Notes: generated by a model from the letters alone, not told the origin. 64,000 bases of DNA from CAYTIB01 sp964437725 (GCA_964437725.1 CAYTIB010000075.1:1-64000); one strand, 5' to 3'. Shown: positions 25,735-34,459, counted from the first letter of the stretch. Program-made: numbers and translations.

Positions 25735-26631
25735 TCACTGTCTAGACAGTGTAACTAAGGCTGCCCCGATGCAGATTAGGGCGGCCCCACTGACGAGAAT
25801 TTTATTTAATCGTTCAGACTGTCTGAAGAAAATCCATGAGAATAGAAGAGCGAAAAGAGGTGCTGAATATACCAAAGGTGTTACCGTGGACATGGGACCC
25901 ATTTGGAGAGCTGCAAAAAAAGTCAGATGCCCGGTACTGGATAGTACCCCACTGAGAAGGAAAAACTTAGTGTCGTATGATCCAATACGAATACGGTCTT
26001 TTTTGGGTAGGAAAATATTCCAGATCAAAACAACTAAGAGAGCACCTAGCGCAGCGATAGCAACCCCAACACTTAAACTGGGAACATTGGAGACTCCAAT
26101 TTTTCTGAATACGGCTGTCAGGGAAAACATGAGGATCGTAAGTGCAGCGTAAATAAATGAATGCCAAACAGATTTGCCGGCAGGTTTATTTTCTTTATTG
26201 ATATTCCGTTCACGTCCAAGCAACATCACACCTAAAATAATGAATAGGGTACCAATGAAAACTAAATAGTTAGGTTTCTCATTAAAAAATATTATGGCGA
26301 AAAATACGGTTAGTAGCGGGGCACAGGAAATGACGGTGACAGAACGTGAAAGACCTATTATACGAAAGCTCATATAAAGGAAGGTTCCTGCTAATCCTGG
26401 AGAGGCTATTCCGGCGGCCAGAAATATCAGAAAGTTCTTCCATCCGATTTCAGTAACTGGAAAGGTTGCAAAGGCGATAGGTCCGTAAATCAATAATGTA
26501 ACAATGGCTAGAGCCAGGACCCCAGTAATTGGTGTCGAGGTGCGAAGTCCAAAATGTACGGCTGTATCACCGGCCGCGAAAGCCAAGCCTGTAATAAGGG
26601 CCAGTAGGTTGGCCAGCAATAATGGTTCCAT
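25735..26631 (-). CDS. EamA/DMT-family transporter
   Basis: A 298-residue protein with about ten transmembrane helices as two EamA repeats. Each repeat ends with the typical F-x-E-x-P...G-x-x-L-I-x-x-G-V or A-A-L-I-C-I-G-A pattern. The family exports amino acids, nucleosides or other metabolites. It lies between the MFS gene and grdC on the same strand. A similar paralogue is at 48.3 kb. Direction and substrate cannot be read from sequence. Confidence 0.8.
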   Translation of the reverse strand: MEPLLLANLLALITGLAFAAGDTAVHFGLRTSTPITGVLALAIVTLLIYGPIAFATFPVTEIGWKNFLIFLAAGIASPGLAGTFLYMSFRIIGLSRSVTVISCAPLLTVFFAIIFFNEKPNYLVFIGTLFIILGVMLLGRERNINKENKPAGKSVWHSFIYAALTILMFSLTAVFRKIGVSNVPSLSVGVAIAALGALLVVLIWNIFLPKKDRIRIGSYDTKFFLLSGVLSSTGHLTFFAALQMGPMSTVTPLVYSAPLFALLFSWIFFRQSERLNKILVSGAALICIGAALVTLSRQ

Positions 26632-26936
26632 GAGTATCGCAATATCCTCAATAGAGAGATTTCGCCCTATTTCTCCAATTGAATTAGTTATGTAAATTTT
26701 CTGATGAAAATTTCAGATCAATGGATCTACAACTTTTTAAAATTTCAAATTGATTATCTTGAAGATTTAACAAAAATCGTCCGCGGTAACTTATATATAC
26801 TTCAATCAAATGCAAATGCTTGTGGTTTATTTTATAAATACTTTTCTACTTAAATTCTGACCTAGTATGAGAAATCCAACAGAGGAAATTCGGTGGTGCT
26901 AACCGTTTCATAACTGTTCTGGGTTTTCGGGAGACT
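26632..26936. other. Intergenic region between grdC and the EamA gene (305 bp)
   Basis: An AT-rich spacer without a credible open frame. It is the place where a grdD gene would commonly follow grdC, and none is there. Confidence 0.5.
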
Positions 26937-28325
26937 TTAATCTTGAGTTAAAAGAAAAGATATTCCGTCAGATAGCTGTGTCATTCTTCCAAGGAAAAGA
27001 CTGCCTTTTGCAAAGAAGAAGGCACGATTCAGTTCGTTGTTTTTGAATTTCTGGAGCGCATGCGGTAGTGCTGGGATCGCAGAAGCAATATGTCCTTGAG
27101 AAGGAGCAAAGCCTGGCAACCCACGCTCTTGAACAAAATTTGAAATGTCCGCTCGCTCTATTTCTCCTCTAAGTGCAGCAAGGGCAGCTAAGTACTGGTA
27201 ATTGGTTTGGGGAACATTACCGGCCCCAGCGGGGATAGTTATTTCCGGATTATGTAGCTCCGTTGCAAATAGGGGGATATCTACAAGGTTTAGTCCAATT
27301 TGATCAAGGGGTTCCGCCACAAGAGATTCGAGTATGGCTTGCTGGGTATGCCCGGCTCCAATTCTGTGAATACCAATATTTTCCAGGCAAATGCGTGGTC
27401 CATCACCGTTAGCAGTTACTAAAGCTGCAAAACCGGCAAGGACATCTTCTAAAATCGGCATCGCCTGTTCGATATGTGAGTTTGCTTTCATTCCTAATTT
27501 AGGAAGGGACCCTCCACCAACAATAGCTACTCTTTCGAAGACTCCAGAAGCAACAAGACTACCTGCCAAAACGATAGCATTTAGTGGTCCAGCACAGAAA
27601 TTTTTCACATCAACTCCACTAGCCTGTTGCAGACCGCTCATTTCACCAATAGCTTTAGCAAGATTACCGCCTCCTCTTTGATATCTATCTCCGACGGCTT
27701 CTTCAGAACAGCTGATCAAAAAGTCTGGTTTGCTATGTTCCGTATCTTCCATCTCACTAATCATGTTTTCCAGTGCTAAGTGGGCTGTTGCTTTGGCTGC
27801 TAGATTTTCCAAAAGTACGTGAGGTGCAAGAGACTCATCGTCATCATGGTCTCCACGAAAACTTCCAATAACCTCTCCATTGGAAATAATCGGCAAAGTG
27901 AAATTTTGATTTACGATTAACTCTGTGGAAGTGGGTAGAGCGCCATGTTCCTCTATTCCATGAAGTCGAGTGAATCCGTCAGAGAGTTGTATTAGATTGA
28001 ATGCATCCGCTTGTTTTAGGAGAATAAAAAATTCATCCTCAGAGATAATTTTTCCAGAGGGCCCAATTGGAGAAGCGCCTGGATTTGGATTCTCGTACCA
28101 TGGAGAGGTCGTATTCCGAAGAGAATTTGGAGACAAATTACCAATAAATACTTGATTTGGAGGATAGGTAACTGCGTCATCGAAACTTCGTAAATTGGAT
28201 TCGATTTTTTCAAGAAAAGATTTGTCCTCACGAATAGTCCTGTCTGGTTTTGACCCATAGCGCACAAGGGAAGGGACGTGAGCGAGGACAAATGATGACG
28301 TGGTAATGTTAGCTTTGCGTGTCAT
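26937..28325 (-). CDS. grdC: Glycine/sarcosine/betaine reductase component C, beta subunit (GrdC)
   Basis: A 462-residue thiolase/KAS III-like protein. Strong GrdC signatures: R-S-F-D-D-A-V-T-Y-P-P-N-Q-V-F-I-G-N near residue 50, C-S-E-E-A-V-G-D with Q-R-G-G-G-N-L-A-K-A-I-G-E, F-C-A-G-P, and the C-terminal K-G-S-L-F-L-G-R-M-T. In the known system GrdC and GrdD form component C, which turns the Se-carboxymethyl group on GrdA into acetyl phosphate. GrdD, which carries the acetyl-accepting Cys, is not adjacent. The protein is somewhat shorter than usual (about 510). grdA lies 84 bp upstream on the same strand. Confidence 0.9.
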   Translation of the reverse strand: MTRKANITTSSFVLAHVPSLVRYGSKPDRTIREDKSFLEKIESNLRSFDDAVTYPPNQVFIGNLSPNSLRNTTSPWYENPNPGASPIGPSGKIISEDEFFILLKQADAFNLIQLSDGFTRLHGIEEHGALPTSTELIVNQNFTLPIISNGEVIGSFRGDHDDDESLAPHVLLENLAAKATAHLALENMISEMEDTEHSKPDFLISCSEEAVGDRYQRGGGNLAKAIGEMSGLQQASGVDVKNFCAGPLNAIVLAGSLVASGVFERVAIVGGGSLPKLGMKANSHIEQAMPILEDVLAGFAALVTANGDGPRICLENIGIHRIGAGHTQQAILESLVAEPLDQIGLNLVDIPLFATELHNPEITIPAGAGNVPQTNYQYLAALAALRGEIERADISNFVQERGLPGFAPSQGHIASAIPALPHALQKFKNNELNRAFFFAKGSLFLGRMTQLSDGISFLLTQD

Positions 28326-28409
28326 TTGAAAGTTGTTCCTGCTTTGAAAAAAGGATTGAAATCTTTAAAGCCAAAAATCCTGAAGATTTGAATCAAAGCA
28401 AATAGTACC

Positions 28410-28874
28410 TTATTTGGGAGGGTAGTTTTTGCGGAACTTGTCTAGTACTTTTTCAATGGCAGAATGATCAGCCACCATAGATACTAAACCGAGCTTTTCT
28501 TCGAAAATATCCGGAGGAATTTCAGCACGCAGCTTCGGTTCTAATATGTGACACACGAAAAGTCCTAACGAAATACCTGCCAAAGGACCGGCATAACTTG
28601 GATCGCCTAATACCATGGTTTCGGCTGCTATTGCTAGAAATTCCATGTCTGTGGCGCCGAGTAGAACAATGAGGTTCTCTCGCCCGTGCTTCTCAACTAC
28701 GGTTTGAATGTCAGTTTGTCGCTCCATGTCCATGGCGCCTGCAGATGTTCAGACAAAGCACTCTGTCATTTGAAAAATTACATTTGCCCCCGCTGCTTTT
28801 GCACATTCCGCAATGGTTTCACCATGTATACCGTCTCGTTCACCCAGTGCAATAACACTCATACCCTTAAGCAT
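28410..28874 (-). CDS. grdA: Glycine reductase selenoprotein A (GrdA), Sec-containing
   Basis: A 154-residue selenoprotein read from ATG 28874 (GGAGGG eight bases upstream) through TGA 28749-28751. The N-terminus M-L-K-G-M-S-V-I-A-L-G-E-R-D-G matches GrdA, and the redox motif is C39-F-V-U42 followed by T-S-A-G-A-M-D. The C-terminal part has A-E-T-M-V-L-G-D-P-S-Y-A-G-P-L-A-G, a GrdA hallmark. GrdA carries the carboxymethyl group on Sec from component B to component C and is re-reduced by thioredoxin. Length is close to the usual 158. A standard gene caller would keep only the last 107 residues, losing the active site. Confidence 0.93.
28720..28737 (-). promoter_or_regulatory. Candidate bacterial SECIS hairpin (grdA)
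   Basis: On the minus strand CGC-CA pairs with TG-(GA)-GCG around the loop TGGACA, five pairs with a two-base bulge. The loop starts 17 nt after the UGA and has a G in its second position. It is weaker than the hairpins in grdB and the AhpD-like gene. Confidence 0.5.
28749..28751 (-). other. Selenocysteine codon (UGA) of grdA
   Basis: The TGA occupies position 42 in C-F-V-U-T, exactly where known GrdA proteins carry Sec, with the GrdA sequence continuous on both sides. Confidence 0.92.
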
Positions 28875-29183
28875 CACCTTTGCCCTCCAGTTTAACCTAG
28901 CTCCATCCTAGAAGCCTGAGGTTATTTAGGTCAAGGAAAAGAGTTTTGAATTGACTAATTTACAAACAAGTAGATTCCATTTTAAGGAAAATAAGAATAT
29001 CCCAAGTTTTCGGGAAGAATGGTCAGTATCCTCCATGACTTAAAAGATTTGCAAGGGGAATTAGGTTTAGTCCCTATGCAAGCATCTGCATAGTTTCTAT
29101 TATATGACTAGAGCAATTCTTCAAGCAGAATTTAGTTAGTTAAAAGAAGATCGAAGTAAGCGCAGTAAGTTATGGAGAGTGTA

Positions 29184-29258
29184 ATGATCAAGAAGATAAT
29201 ATTTCTATTTCTACTTGGGTTTGGTGCGGCAATTTATGTCATCTTTCTAAAAAACTAG
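29184..29258 (+). CDS. Possible 24-residue hydrophobic micro-protein
   Basis: ATG preceded by GGAGAG at good spacing opens a 24-codon frame: a short basic start (M-I-K-K), then about 16 hydrophobic residues rich in F, L, I and G, ending in L-K-N. It would be a single membrane span. It lies opposite to the grd transcription direction. Chance cannot be excluded for so short a frame. Confidence 0.35.
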   Translation: MIKKIIFLFLLGFGAAIYVIFLKN

Positions 29259-29294
29259 CCAACTTTGCATAGTGATTTATTTGCTATTTTATAG

Positions 29295-29447
29295 ATGCCA
29301 CTTTATTCGATGAGTAAGATTCCCAAGAGAATACTTTTTGAAGGACAGGTTCTTCATTTTGCAGGATTTAGTCACTTGTATATTTGGGTTCGTTACTTTG
29401 CCACTGAAAAACCAGAAATGAGACGAATCACTCGAAAGAATAAGTAA
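29295..29447 (+). CDS. Possible 50-residue small basic protein
   Basis: A frame of 50 codons starting 36 bases after the micro-protein above. It has a central hydrophobic/aromatic stretch (L-H-F-A-G-F-S-H-L-Y-I-W-V) and a very basic tail (R-R-I-T-R-K-N-K). No clear Shine-Dalgarno is seen. It is unrecognised and could be spurious. Confidence 0.25.
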   Translation: MPLYSMSKIPKRILFEGQVLHFAGFSHLYIWVRYFATEKPEMRRITRKNK

Positions 29448-29496
29448 GTATGTCTCTTTTCTTGTAAAGTCGAAAGCATATGATTAAGATTTAAAT

Positions 29497-30837
29497 TTAC
29501 AAACTAGAAATGCTGTTATTTTGAATTATTTGTCCCATTTCGAATTCGTTTTTGCTATGTGTAGCTATAAATTTCAAGGCTTGCTCGACAATTTTACGCC
29601 TAAGATGTATTTCCATTTCTGGTTTTAATAGAGGGTTCCCAAGGACGTGCGGTACACCTGCTCCAGGTACAATTCTGTTTGCTCCGACATTTTTTGCAAC
29701 CGAAATCAAGGTTGTAATTACAACTGCAGGGATTCCGAGACGTTCTATCTCTTTAGCGACCGCTGACCCGCAGCGGGTACAAGTTCCTCATGCAGAAGTA
29801 ATGATGGCCGCGTCGATTTCATGATTGCGCAAATCTTTTGCTATTTTGCTTCCAATTGCAGTGGCAAATTCGTAATAGGTGCTGCATCCGGAAAAGGTGT
29901 AAAGGTATTCGTGAATCTTAGCTATTCGGCCCTCATTTTCTAAAGATCGAAGAACGTCGAGTGGTACAAGGCGATTTGGATCCTGGGTAACGTCATTTGT
30001 CGAATATCCACCGTGTTGCACTTCATAATTTTCAGAATCCAATCTTTCAATTGCAACCAGGGGGTATTGGCCGTAGGTTATTGCCTTAGTGGAGGGAAGA
30101 TTGTCTGGATTACCTTTAGGGACAAGGCCGCCGGTTGTAATAACGGCGATTTTTGATTTTTTAAGGTTTTTTACAGGGGGTGCTGGTGCAACACGATCAA
30201 ATTTTGGTAGTTCTAGTTCTGTATTGAATGGATCACCCTGTATTTTTGCTAATAATAGATTTAAGGCCCTCTGAGCACCGTTCAGGTCCGATCTGATGTT
30301 CTTTCTGAACCCCCGAGAATAATACTCAACCGGTTTCCTTTGATCGTTGTTGGGAACATGTAAAAGTTTAAATCCCAGATGGGAAATGTTATGGATAGCT
30401 GTTTTCATTCCTCGGATGTTATCTGAAGTTGGAATGATGTAAACATCTTTTCGGTAAGCTAAACCGGGGTTTTCTTTCGCCATTCCCGAAACTGCAGGGA
30501 TGTTAAATTTTCGGCTAACTTCTCGAGCGATGCGACCACAAGCTTCACCGTAACGACCGGAGTTAAATGCGGGTCCAGAAACAAAAAGATTGGGTTGAGC
30601 AGGCCGAATTAATTCGATTAGTTTACGGACAGCTAGGTTTGGATCATCCGCAAATAGATCATCTCCACAGACTACGGTCGAAGTGATTTGGATTTTATTT
30701 CCAAACTCATTTTGCAATAGTTTTCCGGGTCCGATAGCCCTGGGAATGGATGTGGGTTCCATAGACGCTTGGTTTTCCCCACCAAACCCTGCAAAAAATT
30801 GATTTAGAAAATGGACAACGGAATAAGTATTTGGCAA
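29497..30837 (-). CDS. grdB: Glycine/sarcosine/betaine reductase selenoprotein B (GrdB-like), Sec-containing
   Basis: A 446-residue selenoprotein from TTG 30837 (AAGGA upstream) through TGA 29788-29790 to 29497. GrdB hallmarks: H-F-L-N-Q-F-F-A-G-F-G-G-E, V-V-C-G-D-D-L-F, S-G-P-A-F-N-S-G-R-Y-G-E-A-C-G, and at the Sec site U350-G-T-C-T-R-C-G followed by a family-typical tail ending in V-P-H-V-L-G-N-P. Component B binds the amine substrate (glycine, sarcosine or betaine), and its Sec helps move the carboxymethyl group to GrdA. The gene begins 17 bases after grdE. Which substrate paralogue (GrdB, GrdF, GrdI) it is cannot be decided. Automatic calling would split it into two pieces. Confidence 0.92.
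29760..29776 (-). promoter_or_regulatory. Bacterial SECIS-like hairpin (grdB)
   Basis: On the minus strand CCGCTG pairs perfectly with CAGCGG around the loop CGGGT. The stem starts 12 nt after the UGA and the loop 18 nt after it, with a G in the second loop position. Confidence 0.7.
29788..29790 (-). other. Selenocysteine codon (UGA) of grdB
   Basis: The TGA is codon 350, in U-G-T-C, the conserved GrdB redox motif. The frame continues for 96 residues of recognisable GrdB sequence. Confidence 0.92.
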
Positions 30838-30854
30838 TTAAGGTTCCTTTTTTA

Positions 30855-32129
30855 TTAAACTTCTATGGCAGTAAGCCGGTTAGACCCTAACATCCCTATG
30901 GCGCCAGGGATTCTATTGTAGGCGACCCTTATGGATTCGGTTGGGATGCAATTTTGGTTTTTTAAAGAGGATCCACCTAGTAGTCGCTCCATCGCGGGTA
31001 GTTCAATTGGTTCCGCACAGTTTCCTAATGAAACGATTGCGTCAGCATGTGGTGAAGAATCTACCAGTGCACCTTTTGAGGACCCTTTATTCCCGGCAAA
31101 CTCCATTGTTATTAGTGTTGTTTTGACACCGTGGTTCTCGCAGGTTTCACAAATTTTCATGAGGTCTGTGTCGGCTTGTCCTCCAGAGTCTTTTGTGATG
31201 AGCACTCCATCTGCCCCTAAAATGTTTTTGGCAATACGGGCTATCATTTCAGCATGGAGGATTTTCTCAGAATACTTTTTGGGATGGTTGGCTATGATGG
31301 TTCCCACAAATTCCATGGAATTTCCATGGGAATCGTAGATTGTTCGCAGTATTCCGTGATTCAAGTGATCGTAAGTGGTGTTCTTAGTCGGTCGAGAGAA
31401 TCCTGACCAAACAACCGCACCATCGAATATTACGTTAGGGTGAATTACTGTTGGAATCAATTCCCTTGTGTTTTTTCCATAAAATAACATATCCCGTGCG
31501 TCGCCTTGTGAGTACAAGGGATAAACGTAACAAATTTTAGGCAAATTTTCTTTGTGGCTAATGTCTGAAGAAAGACGCCTAATCGTAATTTTTTCTGATT
31601 TTTTGTCCGAATTGCAAGAGTTAGCAATTCTACCAAGGTAATAAGCAGCACGCACGCCGGCTTGCACAGCAGCTTCAGCGAAACCTCTCTTACTAACCTT
31701 TTTAAATGGATATAGGGTGATTACGACATTTATAAGATGGGAAAATAAAGACAAATCAGCGCACGGTCCTTGCATGTCTAGGATGGCATCTTCCGCTCCT
31801 TCCATTGCACCACAAGTGATGACTCCCACATCCTTTAATACATTCGTTATTCCACTTCCACAAGATTTGGGAGGACCAATAATACCCGGAAAGGGTTCTG
31901 GATTTTCACCTATTTTTGCGCGCGGTTCTAGAATGTCTAAGATGTTAATAATCCGGCATGAATCACCGGGATGGGAAATATCAATTTTCACAGATTGAAG
32001 GCGGGTGTCCTCACGAAGTATGTAATCATGTAACTCATGTGTATTGATTTGTAGTTTTCCATTTTCCAGTCGATTTTCGTTAGATTGTTCAACTATGTTG
32101 ACGGGAAAGTTGTTTATTGTAAGCTCCAC
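30855..32129 (-). CDS. GrdE/GrdG-like component B proprotein, lacking the expected processing Cys
   Basis: A 424-residue partner of selenoprotein B. The GTG at 32129 has AAGGA six bases upstream and gives the family start E-L-T-I-N-N-F-P-V; a longer frame exists but its N-terminus is unlike the family. In the known enzyme the proprotein is cut in mid-sequence before a Cys near residue 242, which becomes a pyruvoyl group. Here that region reads D-G-A-V-V-W-S-G-F-S-R-P, and there is no Cys between residues 200 and 327. Other family segments (I-L-D-M-Q-G-P, T-T-Y-D-H-L-N-H, I-S/T-K-D-S-G-G) are kept. It may work without pyruvoyl, or use Ser242 instead; both are inference. It is cotranscribed with grdB. 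Confidence 0.82.
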   Translation of the reverse strand: MELTINNFPVNIVEQSNENRLENGKLQINTHELHDYILREDTRLQSVKIDISHPGDSCRIINILDILEPRAKIGENPEPFPGIIGPPKSCGSGITNVLKDVGVITCGAMEGAEDAILDMQGPCADLSLFSHLINVVITLYPFKKVSKRGFAEAAVQAGVRAAYYLGRIANSCNSDKKSEKITIRRLSSDISHKENLPKICYVYPLYSQGDARDMLFYGKNTRELIPTVIHPNVIFDGAVVWSGFSRPTKNTTYDHLNHGILRTIYDSHGNSMEFVGTIIANHPKKYSEKILHAEMIARIAKNILGADGVLITKDSGGQADTDLMKICETCENHGVKTTLITMEFAGNKGSSKGALVDSSPHADAIVSLGNCAEPIELPAMERLLGGSSLKNQNCIPTESIRVAYNRIPGAIGMLGSNRLTAIEV

Positions 32130-32356
32130 ATCAATTCCTTCTTTTAGTTGGTGATACAATGTGAATTTGAAAAATTGCGAAAGGGTTTTCGGAAACATCT
32201 GATGTGGTTTGAAATGTGATCTGACCTGAAAATTCAATTAATAGAACAGAAGTTTCTGTTGCAAATCCGTAATGTTTCATTTTAATAATTCGAGCCCAAT
32301 TTAACCTTCCTTTCACTAGTGATAAAAAGGATGGTATTCCTGGGTCTTGACTAAGG

Positions 32357-34459
32357 TTAAATCGTTTTGGATTCAACCTTAGAATTGATTTCCTGCTCCA
32401 TAGTAGATTTTGCTCTCTCCACTTCTACTAAATTTGAATGGAATGTTGCTCCTTTTCCCATGTCAGCTAGTCGCTCGGATGAGATTTGGTTCACTCCCTT
32501 CCCTCCGGGAGAGAGTTTAGCCCACCAAGCGCCCTCGGACACAGCTACTCCTCTCAAGGTTCTATTGCCTAACTTTGCATGCCGGAAGATTTCACCTCGA
32601 TCATTAAAAACTCGAACGAGGTCTCCTTCCTCTACTCCTCGGAGTTTGGCATCTTCGGGATGAATCAAAAGGCTAGGCTTACCCTCACTTATAATGCAGT
32701 TTTTTACATCTCCAAGGGAAGAATTGAGAAAATTGTGAGCAGGAGGAAGAATCAACTGCAATGGATACTTTTTTATCAAAAATTCAGTTTCACTTCCCTC
32801 GATAAGGGGAACGTGCGCAGGCAAGGGGTCTTTACCGTCTTTTTCCATGGACTCCGAGTAAAATTCAATCTTCCCAGAAGGTGTGAAAAAACCATTTTGA
32901 AATGGATTTTCTTTTCGTTTAGGCCCTATTCGATGACCTTTGAGGTCGGAAAGCTGTTTGAAGCTTGGATAGTTTTTCCCATCTACTCGATTTTTCAAAA
33001 GATCATTTACCACTGTTTCATGTGAATCTGTGAGAGGAGCACCTTCTAGCCCCATTTTTTCTGCTAACCGGATGAACATCTCATGGTTGCTAATGGATTC
33101 TCCTAATGGCTTGATCGCTGGTTCGGACATTTGAATGTAATACTGCCCGTAGCTTCCGAATAGATCGCCCGTTTCTATAAAACTTGGTGCGGGTAGAATG
33201 TAGTCCGCATAGTCGGTTGTGTCTGTGTAAACAACCTCGTGGACAACAGTAAAAAGATCTTCTCTTTCAAGGCCTTTAATAACTTTGGCAGATTCTGGGG
33301 CAATTGCCGCAGGATTGGAAGAGTAAACAAACAAAGACTGAATGGGCGGGCTATCGACTTCGTTCAGTGCTTCTCCTAGTCTGCACATGTTTAGAATTCG
33401 AGTATCTTTATTGTTTGGCTGAAGATCGGGTCTTTCGACGAGGGATTTATCCCAGCCAAATGCGGCGGAGCTAGCCAGAAAAGCCCCACCACCTTCTTTA
33501 TGATAGGCACCTACCAAACCTGGTAAACATGCGATGGTTCTTACCATCATGCCTCCATTGGTATGCCTAGAAATTCCAATTCCAATTCGGATAAACGGTG
33601 CTCGAGCATCCCCATACTGTTTTGCAAGTTGCAGAATGAGAGTAGAGGGGATCCCTGTTATTTTCGAGACACGCTCAATAGAATATTCTTTCAAACGATT
33701 TTGAAGATCAGCAAAACCCAAAGTGTATTGATTAATGTAGTCTCGATCTATCTGGTTTTGCTCTACTAGAATCCGCATAATACCTAGCGCTAAAGCTGAG
33801 TCAGTCCCTGGGCGGATCATGATGTGTTCATCTGCAAACTTAGCTGTCCGATTTGCGTAGGGATCTATCGAGATAATCTTCGCACCTTTATTCCGAGCTT
33901 TCTGTAAAATCGGAAGAAGGTGAATGTTTGTTGTTACTGCGTTACAACCCCAAAGGATTACAAAATCAGAATCCGTGGCTGTTTCTGTGTCATTTCCAAT
34001 GACTTTTCCTAGTGTGGCTTCCCATCCTGAATAGGCAGTATTCACACATATCGTTCGATCTAAGCGGCTAGCTCCAATTTGATGGAAAAATCGTTGGGGA
34101 AAGTTTCGGTGCACTAGCCCCAAGGTTCCGGCATAAGAGTAGGGAAGGATGGCTTCCCCTCCCCATTGTTTGATAATTCCATTTAGCCGTTTTCCGATTT
34201 CTTCTAGTGCGTCGTCCCAGGTTACTGGCTCAAACTTCCCCTCTCCTTTTTTGCCGACCCGTCTCATTGGCTTCATGACACGGTAGGGTGAATAAACTCT
34301 TTCTGGGTAAAGTTCGACTTTCCTACAGATAAAACCGTTGGTATAGGGATGTTCTGGATCACCGGCTACTTTCACCGCTTTTCCGTCACGAACTGTGACG
34401 AGTAAAGAACAGCAATCGGGACAATCAAGCGCACATACACTTCTCTTGATTTCTTCCAA
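32357..34459 (-). CDS. Molybdopterin oxidoreductase of the DMSO-reductase/formate-dehydrogenase family
   Basis: A protein of about 700 residues binding a [4Fe-4S] cluster and bis-MGD. The N-terminus reads R-S-V-C-A-L-D-C-P-D-C-C and later I-C-R-K, giving the four cluster Cys. The C-terminal quarter has the dinucleotide-binding D-A-K-L-R-G-V-E-E-G-D segment. The TTG at 34459, with GGAG seven bases upstream, gives the usual short N-terminus; a longer frame reaches 34522. No signal peptide is seen, so it is probably cytoplasmic. The Mo-ligand region (C-V-N-T-A-Y-S-G-W) has no obvious Cys or Sec ligand. It lies upstream of the grdE-like gene on the same strand (227 bp gap) and may feed electrons to that system. 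Confidence 0.8.
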   Translation of the reverse strand: MEEIKRSVCALDCPDCCSLLVTVRDGKAVKVAGDPEHPYTNGFICRKVELYPERVYSPYRVMKPMRRVGKKGEGKFEPVTWDDALEEIGKRLNGIIKQWGGEAILPYSYAGTLGLVHRNFPQRFFHQIGASRLDRTICVNTAYSGWEATLGKVIGNDTETATDSDFVILWGCNAVTTNIHLLPILQKARNKGAKIISIDPYANRTAKFADEHIMIRPGTDSALALGIMRILVEQNQIDRDYINQYTLGFADLQNRLKEYSIERVSKITGIPSTLILQLAKQYGDARAPFIRIGIGISRHTNGGMMVRTIACLPGLVGAYHKEGGGAFLASSAAFGWDKSLVERPDLQPNNKDTRILNMCRLGEALNEVDSPPIQSLFVYSSNPAAIAPESAKVIKGLEREDLFTVVHEVVYTDTTDYADYILPAPSFIETGDLFGSYGQYYIQMSEPAIKPLGESISNHEMFIRLAEKMGLEGAPLTDSHETVVNDLLKNRVDGKNYPSFKQLSDLKGHRIGPKRKENPFQNGFFTPSGKIEFYSESMEKDGKDPLPAHVPLIEGSETEFLIKKYPLQLILPPAHNFLNSSLGDVKNCIISEGKPSLLIHPEDAKLRGVEEGDLVRVFNDRGEIFRHAKLGNRTLRGVAVSEGAWWAKLSPGGKGVNQISSERLADMGKGATFHSNLVEVERAKSTMEQEINSKVESKTI

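Larger units (their letters stand above)
28875..29496. other. Intergenic region between grdB and grdA (622 bp)
   Basis: An unusually long AT-rich gap inside the leftward grd cluster. The minus strand is full of stops. On the plus strand there are two very small possible genes (29184 and 29295). A second promoter for grdA-grdC may lie here; no clear operator is visible. Confidence 0.5.

Noticed and set aside
29497..30837. Truncated grdB pseudogene with a separate downstream small gene
   Set aside because: The stop is UGA exactly at the conserved Sec site of GrdB, and both sides are well preserved.
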